Origin: Pseudoselenomonas ruminantium
Lineage (GTDB): Bacteria > Bacillota > Negativicutes > Selenomonadales > Selenomonadaceae
Assembly: GCA_015058575.1 (NCBI GenBank)
Contig: SVBZ01000033.1
Coordinates: forward strand, 1-55,324
Length of the DNA stretch: 55,324 nucleotides
Direction: 5' to 3'
Made by a program: the position numbers and the translations under genes. Below the pieces are notes generated by a model. That model had not been told where the DNA came from and did no database searches. It worked only from the letters and a program-made list of their open reading frames with translations. Of this stretch, positions 25,666 through 32,766 are shown one piece after another (the stretch's first letter is position 1; every line of letters begins with the position of its first letter).

Positions 25666-26586
25666 ATGGAACGGGCAGTGACTGCCGGGCAGAAGGCGTC
25701 AGGGAACATAGAGCCTGGCCATCGCCGCAGGCTGTTTTATGATACGTGTGGGCGGCTTTTCTTTATTGCCGCTGCCTGTCTGCTGACGAGTATAATCTTT
25801 GCAATTATCTTTTTCGTCGGCAAGCAGGGTCTGCAGACTTTTGCTGCTGTCAGTCCGCTCGAATTCTTTTTTTCCGGCCAATGGGACCCGCAGGCCGGAA
25901 AGTATGGCGCACTGTATTTCATCCTCGGCTCCCTGGGAAGTACGGCGCTGGCAGTCCTTATCGGAGCGCCGGTGGGGCTTTTGGGGGCAATCTTCTTGGC
26001 CAAGGCCGCGCCAAAGTGGCTGAAGCATATCATGCGGCCCGCCATCGATCTTTATGTGGCCATTCCTTCGGTGGTATATGGCTATGCCGGCCTGGTGGTG
26101 CTCGTGCCATTCCTGCGCGAAACCTTTGGGTATGCGACTGGCTTTGGCGTACTGGCGGCTTCGCTGGTACTGGCCATCATGATCCTGCCGACGATACTAT
26201 CCATCAGCATGGATGCCCTGCAGGCGGTGGCACCGTCCCTGGAGGAGGCAAGCCTGGCACTCGGGGCGACCTGGTGGCAGACCGTGTGGCATGTGATCCT
26301 GCCTGCGGCTTCTCCTGGCATCTTGACTGCGGTGGTGCTGGCGATGGCCAGGGCCATAGGCGAAACGATGGCTGTGCAGATGCTGATTGGCAATACGCCG
26401 CAGCTGCTTACGTCGCTATTTGTGCCTACCGCGACAATTACCAGCAATATCGTGGTGGAAATGGGCAACACGCCTTTTGGGTCCGTTTGGGGCAATGCGC
26501 TGTTTTTGCTGGCATTTGTCCTGCTGCTGTTGTCGTTCCTGCTGATTCTTTTGGTCCGCCGCTGGGGAAAAAGGAGGTTTGCCTGA
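25666..26586 (+). CDS. pstC: Phosphate ABC-transporter permease PstC
   Basis: A 306-residue inner-membrane permease with six membrane helices and the cytoplasmic EAA loop (EEASLALGATWWQTVWHVILP). It pairs with PstA to form the channel. ATG 25666 is preferred because AGGAG lies 6 bases upstream; an earlier ATG at 25645 overlaps the pstS stop and would add seven residues. It overlaps pstA by one base (TGATG). Confidence 0.93.
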   Translation: MERAVTAGQKASGNIEPGHRRRLFYDTCGRLFFIAAACLLTSIIFAIIFFVGKQGLQTFAAVSPLEFFFSGQWDPQAGKYGALYFILGSLGSTALAVLIGAPVGLLGAIFLAKAAPKWLKHIMRPAIDLYVAIPSVVYGYAGLVVLVPFLRETFGYATGFGVLAASLVLAIMILPTILSISMDALQAVAPSLEEASLALGATWWQTVWHVILPAASPGILTAVVLAMARAIGETMAVQMLIGNTPQLLTSLFVPTATITSNIVVEMGNTPFGSVWGNALFLLAFVLLLLSFLLILLVRRWGKRRFA

Positions 26587-27434
26587 TGGATGCCAAAGCG
26601 CAGAATCAAGCAGCCGTGGTTGTTTTATGGCTCGCCGGCCTGTTCATTCTTGATTTATTGGTGATATTCATTGGCTATATTCTCTACCAAGGCCTGCCGG
26701 TCTTGTCCGTGGCTTTTGTTTTTGGTAAATCCAGTGATATCATGGCTGGCGGTGGTGTGGGGGCGCAATGTTTCAATTCCTTTTACCTGCTGCTGCTTTC
26801 CATGGGGCTTTCACTTCCCGTGGCGGTAGGCGCGGGGATTTATCTGGCGGAATATGCCAAGGAAACAAGACTGACGAAGTGCATCCGCCTTTCGGTGGAG
26901 AGCCTGGCAGCTGTGCCGTCAATCGTCCTGGGCTTGTTTGGCATGATCGTTTTTGTCCATGTGCTGGATCTTGGCTTCAGTATCCTGGGCGGAGCCTTGA
27001 CTTTGGTCCTGCTGAACCTGCCGCTATTGGTCCGGATTACCGAAGAGGCTGTCCGGTCAGTGCCGAAAGCCTATAAGGAGGCGAGCCTGGCGCTGGGGGC
27101 TACGCAGTTGCAGACGATCGCGCGGGTAATCCTGCCGCAGGCACTGCCAGGCATCCTCACGGGCATCACGCTGACAGCCGGCCGGGCGCTGGGCGAGACC
27201 GCCATCCTGATTTTCACTGCGGGGACTACGGTATCCCGTCATATGTTTGATTTCGATGTCATGGCGGGGGGAGAAACACTGGCGGTGCATCTATGGTATC
27301 TCATGAGCACAGGCCTGGTCCCCGATCGGGACATCATTGCCGACGGAATCGGTGCCCTGCTGCTATTGATCATACTGGCGTTCAATATGGTGCTTCTGCT
27401 GTCCGTCAGATTTTGGCAGCGGCGGGCAGGCTGA
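26586..27434 (+). CDS. pstA: Phosphate ABC-transporter permease PstA
   Basis: A 282-residue permease with six membrane helices and the EAA loop KEASLALGATQLQTIARVILP. AAGGAGG at about 26571 places the start at ATG 26586. The frame is open far upstream through pstC, but that part has no family likeness. In most genomes pstB follows pstA directly. Here nothing does: the only pstB copy is the truncated one at 21478, and the next gene is on the other strand. Confidence 0.93.
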   Translation: MDAKAQNQAAVVVLWLAGLFILDLLVIFIGYILYQGLPVLSVAFVFGKSSDIMAGGGVGAQCFNSFYLLLLSMGLSLPVAVGAGIYLAEYAKETRLTKCIRLSVESLAAVPSIVLGLFGMIVFVHVLDLGFSILGGALTLVLLNLPLLVRITEEAVRSVPKAYKEASLALGATQLQTIARVILPQALPGILTGITLTAGRALGETAILIFTAGTTVSRHMFDFDVMAGGETLAVHLWYLMSTGLVPDRDIIADGIGALLLLIILAFNMVLLLSVRFWQRRAG

Positions 27435-27458
27435 TGGCTGGCCGCTTTCGCGCGGGGC

Positions 27459-28064
27459 TTATACTTCGCCATCTTCCATGATGCCCAGCTTTCGTTTCCA
27501 GTAGCGCGAATAAATGGCGCCGAGGGGATTGTGGGCCAGCAGCCGGTCTTTTACGACCAGCGTGGTGACGGGCCCCGGACAGCTGCCGTTGAAAATCGTG
27601 TCGTGTCCCACGCAGAGGCCGCAGGAGATGAAAAGTTCCGTGCCTTTTTCGGCCAGGAGTTTGGCCTGGAACTTTGGATTGCACATGGCTTCATGCGCCA
27701 GTTCGGGCTTGACCTGTTTGAGGTCAAGCTCCTTTTTATTGAAGCTGCAATTCTTGCAGCAGACGCTGAAGAATTCAAAGCCCTGCTGCCGGTAGTAGCG
27801 GGCGATATAGCGGGCTTCGGCATTGAGCCCGATGCAAAAGGCCATGCCTAGTTTCTTATAGCCCATGGCTTTGGCGAATTCAGCGGTTTCCTGCAGGCGC
27901 GTGATGTTGCTGTAAAAGGTGCCTTCGACATACGCCGCAGCTTTCATGATGCGGCGTTCGTCCTCGCTGTAGGCGGCAAGGATCGTTTCACGGTCAATGC
28001 CCGTGCAGTTGACGCCCTTGGTGTAGCAGGCATGTGATGGACAGTTGGCACAATCGGCTTTCAT
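27459..28064 (-). CDS. DUF1847 cysteine-rich protein
   Basis: A 201-residue protein rich in conserved cysteines (CANCPSHAC near the start, VCCKNCSFNKKE in the middle, SCGLCVGHD and GSCPGP later). This is the DUF1847 pattern. Family members are thought to bind metal or an iron-sulphur cluster, but no activity is known. ATG 28064 is chosen because AGGAGGGA precedes it and the homologous region starts there; 14 more upstream codons lie before the ribosome site. Confidence 0.85.
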   Translation of the reverse strand: MKADCANCPSHACYTKGVNCTGIDRETILAAYSEDERRIMKAAAYVEGTFYSNITRLQETAEFAKAMGYKKLGMAFCIGLNAEARYIARYYRQQGFEFFSVCCKNCSFNKKELDLKQVKPELAHEAMCNPKFQAKLLAEKGTELFISCGLCVGHDTIFNGSCPGPVTTLVVKDRLLAHNPLGAIYSRYWKRKLGIMEDGEV

Positions 28065-28086
28065 AATAAAATCCCTCCTGAAGTTA

Positions 28087-28120
28087 GTAAAAAGGTGTCC
28101 GGCCAATTGCCGGGCACCTT
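28087..28120 (-). terminator. Terminator after the broken HAD gene
   Basis: A 12-bp inverted repeat (28092-28103 with 28109-28120, one G-U pair) is followed on the minus strand by TTTTT (28087-28093 region). It separates the HAD remnant from the DUF1847 gene. Confidence 0.8.
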
Positions 28121-28141
28121 CATTATACTATATGGATGCTT

Positions 28142-29018
28142 TTATTTGGTACGTTTTACGTTGTCGCCATAGATGGTCTTGAATTCGTCATGCATCGAGA
28201 TGGTATGCCAGCCATTCTTGACCGCGGTGGCCTTGAGCTTGCTGGCTTTTTCCAGATTGCCGAGCTCGCGTTCCGTGTCGTCGCAAAGAACGAAGAAGGC
28301 CATGCTGGGGTAGCGGTTGTTCTGGAGCGTGTACTCGAGCATGCCGACATCGCCCGAAGAATTGCCAAAGGAAAGCACAGGCTGCTGACCAATCTCGACG
28401 ATATTGCTGAAGGCCTTGCTGGTCTTGCCGTTTTCACCGAGGAACTTATCGGTGCGGACAATCTTGTCTTTTGCCTTGTCGAAGGTATGCTTGTCCGGCG
28501 TTTCGCCCGGTTTCATTCGTGTCCATAAATTTCTGGACATAGCTTTTGTATTCGGCTGGCGTCATGCCCTTATAGGCTTTCGGGATGGCTTTTGAGAGCT
28601 TGGCACCGAGTTCTTTGGGAATCGGTTTTTTGTCCATGATGTAAGGCTTTACCTGCTGGGCAATGGCTTTCATTTCCGGGGAGGCCTGATAGTTCTGGTC
28701 CTCGAGCGCGCGCTGCAGGAACATCATTTCCTGGAAATAATAGGGCGCGGTCTCACAGTACAGGGTGCCATCGAGATCGAAGGTGGCGATGCGGGCTTCG
28801 GGCGGAATGTAGTTCTTGCTGGCCGGATTCACGGCGTTTTCGACAAACTGCGTGAGCGCGGCGATAGTGGGGGAATTCGCGTTCCAATACTTGAAGTCGG
28901 CGGCCTTCTGCACATGGATCGCTGCTACCTCGGCACGGCTGGCGGCATCCACAGCGGGAGCCGTGCTCCAGACAGAAGCAGTCATAAGCGAAAGTGCGAG
29001 CAGCGCGCGGCTGGGCAT
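28142..29018 (-). pseudogene. Exported HAD-family phosphatase with internal deletion and frameshift
   Basis: The 5' part (from 29018) has a signal-like start, HAD motif I (IATFDLDGTLYCE) and a helical cap, up to YVQKFMDTNE. The 3' part is in another frame (from about 28520 to 28142), begins at GETPDKHTFDKAKDK and carries motif IV SFGNSSGDVGM. Between them the central segment with motif II (the V-SGS type) is missing, about 80 residues by comparison with related phosphatases. The 5' end is also cut: no ribosome site precedes 29018, where a foreign gene tail begins. A terminator follows the 3' end. Confidence 0.8.
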
Positions 29019-29253
29019 GGGGCCTTATGATGCCATCGGCTGGATCTTGGCAGCGCGCACGCAGGGCCGGCTGTCCTTCCGCACCGTCCGTGTGCTCATC
29101 GATAGCTGCGCCGTTTCCATTGGGTTTGCCTGCGGCAGCATCGTGGGGCTCGGGACGCTGGTGCTGGCTTGCGGGACAGGGCCGCTTATCGAATTCTTCA
29201 ACAAACATATCAGTCAGCCATGGCTCTATGGAAGAAAAAATATGGAGCACTGA
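29011..29253 (+). pseudogene. C-terminal fragment of a YczE/YitT-like membrane protein
   Basis: The frame from LGMGPYDAIGW at 29011 reads the last 80 residues of a YczE/YyaS-type membrane protein, with SIVGLGTLVLACGTGPLIEF as a typical helix pair. There is no start: upstream the plus strand is the antisense of the HAD gene. The two genes point away from each other and are joined head to tail-end at GGGCATGGGG (29013-29022), which suggests that a deletion removed both 5' regions. Confidence 0.7.
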
Positions 29254-29822
29254 AACTTGCAGTTTGCCGATTAATACGTGCTTAAAATAACCTTGATAGA
29301 GCTCAGCTTGGGCGGGGGCGGGTGCACTTTTTCTCCGCTCCCGCTGCGAAGAAAGTGTACCCGCCCCCGCCCTCTGCCAGGTTTGGCTAAGCCTGCTCTG
29401 TTGCGGCTATAGGTTACGAATTACATCGATGTGCTTGTGACGGGAGCAACGGTTCGTACAAACCTGCGCATGCGGATGAGGGGGGCGAACGGGGGAGTGC
29501 TTCTTTTTGTCTGGAGCGACTGTCCTGCGTAGCAGGACTGGGACGTAAGCGTATAACCTAGAAAGAACTATGTACGTCGCGACCAGGTAACGGGAGCAGG
29601 CAACTAAGTCCGTAAAACTCTGCAAGCGGCCCATTTTAGCGGAAACAAAAAAAGCACTACCCCGCGAACCCCGCGCTTCGTAGTAGCGGGATTCCATACG
29701 GACGCATACACCTCATCCGAGCGCTTCGCGCCCACCTTTCTTTCAGTAAGGGGAAGGCTGGAACTGACTGGCAAACGGCAATTTATTATAGATTTTTGCC
29801 GTGCAGACCGCGCTGTATTGTT
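29254..29822. repeat. Structured non-coding region with large inverted repeats
   Basis: No credible gene is seen in about 570 bases. A 21-bp inverted repeat (29310-29330 with 29352-29372, one G-U pair) is G+C rich and has no T-run. Farther on, CGGATGAGG (29473-29481) plus AGTGCTTCTTTTTGT (29496-29510) reappear inverted as 29645-29658 and 29711-29719, suggesting two degenerate copies of one element. A perfect 7-bp hairpin lies at 29522-29538. It may be a dispersed intergenic element or a structured RNA; a genome-wide comparison would tell. Confidence 0.5.
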
Positions 29823-29881
29823 TTGACATGTCAAGTTTCTTTACGATGACAAGTCAAGTCCGCCTTATTTTGACAAGTCAA
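29823..29881. repeat. Three spaced palindromes TTGACAWGTCAA
   Basis: TTGACATGTCAA (29823-29834), ATGACAAGTCAA (29846-29857) and TTGACAAGTCAA (29870-29881) are spaced 23 and 24 bases apart, about two helical turns. They end 8 bases before the -35 box of the DUF3793 promoter. They look like operator sites on one face of the DNA for an unidentified dimeric regulator. A denser array of the same core lies at 38382-38442. Confidence 0.8.
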
Positions 29882-29889
29882 ATTTCTGC

Positions 29890-29944
29890 TTGCAATTGAG
29901 AAATGTTTTCGATATAATGGATACATAAATGAGAATACATATCA
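29890..29944 (+). promoter_or_regulatory. Promoter with Fur-like box for DUF3793-flavodoxin
   Basis: TTGCAA (29890-29895) and TATAAT (29913-29918) are 17 bases apart. Just past the expected start, TGAGAAT-A-CATATCA (29930-29944) matches the 7-1-7 Fur consensus at 11 of 14 positions. Iron control would fit the flavodoxin downstream. Confidence 0.7.
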
Positions 29945-29964
29945 TTTGCAAGAGGTGATGATGG

Positions 29965-30531
29965 TTGGCGAAAGACGATTTTGAACAGGTGCTCGGCATG
30001 CATGCGGCGCCGGTGCTGCTGGGAATCAAGACGGCGAATCTCTTGTCGTTCCGCAAAAGCTGCTTTGAGGATTTCGATGCGCTGCTGGCATCGTATACGA
30101 CGTGTTTCCGCTGCAAGGGAATTTCGGTGTTCCGGGTGTCAGAGGGCGAGGAGTATGTTTTACTGCTTTTTTACCGGCCGGGCGTATTGTCAAAGGAGCT
30201 GCGCCAGCCAGAGGCCATGAAGCTGCTGGAAGCATACGGCTATCGGCGTGAGGATACGCTGGCTGAACTGCTGGAGCATTTACGGCTGCGCATGCGGCTG
30301 CGCAAGACCTTTCCGCATGAAATCGGTTTGTTCCTGGGCTATCCGCCCGAGGATGTCGCTGGTTTCATCGAGCACAAGGGACGCGATTATGCGTTCAGCG
30401 GCTATTGGAAGGTTTATGCGAATGAAGAACGCACGCGGGCTTTGTTTGACCGCTATACGGACTGCTCGCAGCATTTCTGCAGTGAACTTGAACGTGGCCG
30501 CCGTTTTGAGGAGCTGGTGCGTGCGGTTTGA
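29965..30531 (+). CDS. DUF3793 family protein
   Basis: A 188-residue protein with the DUF3793 features: an N-terminal CxxCF-like TTCFRCKG segment, HEIGLFLGYPPEDVAGFI, and a C-terminal GYWKVYAN. The family is of unknown function and is often encoded next to a flavodoxin, as here. The start is TTG 29965, with AGAGGTGA 7 bases before it; the ATG at 29961 is out of frame. Expression is probably iron-regulated through the Fur-like box and also through the three palindromes upstream. Confidence 0.85.
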   Translation: MAKDDFEQVLGMHAAPVLLGIKTANLLSFRKSCFEDFDALLASYTTCFRCKGISVFRVSEGEEYVLLLFYRPGVLSKELRQPEAMKLLEAYGYRREDTLAELLEHLRLRMRLRKTFPHEIGLFLGYPPEDVAGFIEHKGRDYAFSGYWKVYANEERTRALFDRYTDCSQHFCSELERGRRFEELVRAV

Positions 30532-30569
30532 CGCCGCCGGCAAATGGATAAGAAAGAGGGAATTGTTAG

Positions 30570-31001
30570 ATGGCAAAGATGGCAATCATTTATTGGACGG
30601 GTACGGGAAATACGCAGGCAATGGCCGAAGCTATTGCCGAAGGTGTTTCGCAGGCAGGCAGTGAGGCGAAGTTGTTTGAAGTCGAGCAGTTCGATATCAA
30701 CGATGCCGGCAGCTACGATGGTTTGCTGCTGGGGTGTCCGGCGATGGGCGATGAGGTATTGGAGGAAGGCTGCTTTGAGCCGTTCTTTACCGAGCTTGAG
30801 CCGCTGCTCAAGGATAAACCGGTGGCACTCTTTGGCTCGTATGGCTGGGGCGGCGGTGCCTGGATGCAGGACTGGGCCGAGCGGACGCGCAAGGATGGGG
30901 CCAAGCTCTTCGATGATGGCCTGGCCATCGAGAATGCGCCGGATGCTGATGGCATTGCGGCCTGCCAAAAACTCGGCAAGGATTTTTCGGTACAGTTTTG
31001 A
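30570..31001 (+). CDS. Flavodoxin
   Basis: A 143-residue short-chain flavodoxin. The FMN phosphate loop WTGTGNTQAMAEA lies at the N-terminus, followed by the LLGCPAMGDE and GSYGWGGGAWM loops that stack on the flavin. It carries single electrons in place of ferredoxin, typically when iron is short. It is 38 bases downstream of the DUF3793 gene and shares its promoter. A bidirectional terminator follows. Confidence 0.93.
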   Translation: MAKMAIIYWTGTGNTQAMAEAIAEGVSQAGSEAKLFEVEQFDINDAGSYDGLLLGCPAMGDEVLEEGCFEPFFTELEPLLKDKPVALFGSYGWGGGAWMQDWAERTRKDGAKLFDDGLAIENAPDADGIAACQKLGKDFSVQF

Positions 31002-31038
31002 TGGCAGCGAAGAGCGTGCTATGAAATAATACGTTGGC

Positions 31039-31088
31039 AATAAAAGACGGACCACCGGCTCTTTTGAGTCAGTGGTCCGTCTTTTATT
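31039..31088. terminator. Bidirectional intrinsic terminator
   Basis: A perfect 17-bp stem (31039-31055 with 31072-31088) is A-rich on the left and T-rich on the right. It lies between the convergent flavodoxin and beta-helix genes. Confidence 0.9.
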
Positions 31089-31121
31089 GTTATTTTCCGT
31101 CTCTCATACCTAACAGGCAGG

Positions 31122-32537
31122 TCAACGGGCCATGAGCTTTCCACCGCCGGGGAGCTTGATGGTCTGACCGTTCAGGCTGGGATTGGCGGATTTGTCGTAA
31201 TAGATATTATGCTTGTTGCTCTGGATGTTGGCGAAGTCTTGCTGCGCGTCGCATATGGTCGTCACATAGGCATCAGCCGTAAGATTCCAGCACGTGTCCT
31301 GGGCCAGGGTGATATGGGCAGCTTCTGCCTGCTGGTCGCTGTTTATGGTACCGGTAAACGTGCTGCCGCTTTCGAGGTCAAGTGTGACCGTGCTGATATT
31401 GTTGGCCAGGATTTGACCGGTCAATTCTTGCTTCTTGGCTTTCAAGGTGAAAACGCCGCCGTTTTTCCCTTCGCTGCCCCAGCGGTCACTGGTGACATTT
31501 ACGAGGATATCGCCTGCTTGGTTTAGCGTCGTGTTTTCCAGTGTGGCTGTGGCCGTGGTATTGGTAATGTAGAACATGGGGCCATCGGACTGGTTGTTCA
31601 AGGTGGAATCGATGGCGGTGAACTGGGCGATGCCCACGTTGGCGTCGCCGGAGAAACTTTGATAAAGCATGACACCGTGCTTTACATGGCCGGTCAGCGT
31701 GGAATCCTTGAGGAGGATGGAGTTCTTGCCTTCTACTACGGCGATTTCACTGCCGGTGGCTTCGCCAGTGCCATTGGTCAGCTGGATGTTGCCCGTGGAA
31801 TAGATGCAGGGGCTGCCTTCGCCAGAGGTCCTGATGCGGGCGTCTTGGACAAGGACGTTGCCTTCGCCGCGGTCGGTGGCCAAGGCGCCGCAGTGAGCGC
31901 CTTCGGTGATGATGTCTACATCCTCGGCCTGGATTGTGCCGCCATAAGTAGCATCAAGCCCCCGGGAAGAATTGTTTTTGGTGTGGATCTTGATGTGTTT
32001 TGCCTGGATGCTGGCCTTTTCGCCAGTGGCAAAAATGGCATTGGCGCCATCGGCATCGGAGCTGAGGTCCAGATTCTCCAAGACAGCAGTGCTGTTGTTG
32101 ACGAGGAGGATGGCGTTCTGCCCCGTAAAGTTGCTGGCATCGGCACTGGAACTATCACCGGTCTTGGTAAACTGGGCCCTATGCAGGGCAAGGCTGCCGC
32201 TATTGCGCACCAGCAGGACATTTTCATCGGTCTTGGTATTGGCCAGGCTGAGGTTCTGGCGGGAGACGGTGGTGCCATCGACAACTTCGGTGGCTTTGAG
32301 GTCTTTGGCATCGTTTTTCACTTCCTGCATCCCGCCGAATTTGCCATCAGGTGGCGGGCCAGGGGGCAGTTTTCCGTCTGGGGCGGCCGGCGGCTGTCCC
32401 ATGCTGTTCATGACAGCAGCTGGCGGATTGTCAGCTGCCAGGGCTATGGTACAGGAAGTATCCATAACTCCGAAACAGGTCAGTGACAGGCTGGCAGCAA
32501 TAATGCGTTTCCTTTGTTTTGGCGATAAAAAGGACAT
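31122..32537 (-). CDS. Exported beta-helix protein (adhesin-like)
   Basis: A signal peptide (about 1-35, ending near IALAAD) is followed by a Pro/Gly-rich linker (PPAAPDGKLPPGPPPDGKFGG). About 380 residues of short repeating beta-strands with N-rich turns follow, as in right-handed beta-helices and autotransporter passengers. There is no C-terminal beta-barrel, SLH domain or lipobox, so surface attachment is not evident. The repeats resemble polymorphic outer-membrane or carbohydrate-binding helices; no catalytic motif is seen. AAAGGAG precedes ATG 32537, and a TATAAT box lies at 32592-32597 on the minus strand. Confidence 0.7.
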   Translation of the reverse strand: MSFLSPKQRKRIIAASLSLTCFGVMDTSCTIALAADNPPAAVMNSMGQPPAAPDGKLPPGPPPDGKFGGMQEVKNDAKDLKATEVVDGTTVSRQNLSLANTKTDENVLLVRNSGSLALHRAQFTKTGDSSSADASNFTGQNAILLVNNSTAVLENLDLSSDADGANAIFATGEKASIQAKHIKIHTKNNSSRGLDATYGGTIQAEDVDIITEGAHCGALATDRGEGNVLVQDARIRTSGEGSPCIYSTGNIQLTNGTGEATGSEIAVVEGKNSILLKDSTLTGHVKHGVMLYQSFSGDANVGIAQFTAIDSTLNNQSDGPMFYITNTTATATLENTTLNQAGDILVNVTSDRWGSEGKNGGVFTLKAKKQELTGQILANNISTVTLDLESGSTFTGTINSDQQAEAAHITLAQDTCWNLTADAYVTTICDAQQDFANIQSNKHNIYYDKSANPSLNGQTIKLPGGGKLMAR

Positions 32538-32695
32538 AATCGTACGACTCCTTTATGTCGTCATCCATGAATGTATTTTCCCATGGGAGGCATTATACAA
32601 AGCGTATATTGGAAAAGAATTAGGAGAAGTTCATAATTCGGTTAAAATGATATGCAGGCGACTGGCGGCAGAAGGCAGGAAGAAACTTGCGGCAG

Positions 32696-32724
32696 TTGAC
32701 AGGGATAGTCAAGATGTCTATGCT
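32696..32724 (+). promoter_or_regulatory. Promoter of ktrBA
   Basis: TTGACA (32696-32701) and TATGCT (32719-32724) with a 17-base spacer give a leader of about 36 bases. That is too short for a c-di-AMP riboswitch of the kind that often controls K+ uptake genes. Confidence 0.75.
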
Positions 32725-32766
32725 TAGTATCAGTGAGTTTCTTTTTAATAGAAAGGGATTGCGATT

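Noticed and set aside
25746..26585. A 280-codon open frame in the pstA frame running through pstC
   Set aside because: It has no family likeness and is Gly/Trp/Arg-rich as shadow frames of this G+C-biased DNA are. The real pstA start at 26586 has a strong ribosome site, and pstC covers the stretch with full homology.
29407..29834. Minus-strand ORFs of 76-96 codons in the structured intergenic region
   Set aside because: They lack ribosome sites and family likeness, and they run through inverted repeats; better explained as non-coding sequence.
32725..32766. c-di-AMP riboswitch upstream of ktrB
   Set aside because: The leader is only about 36 bases, too short for that structure.
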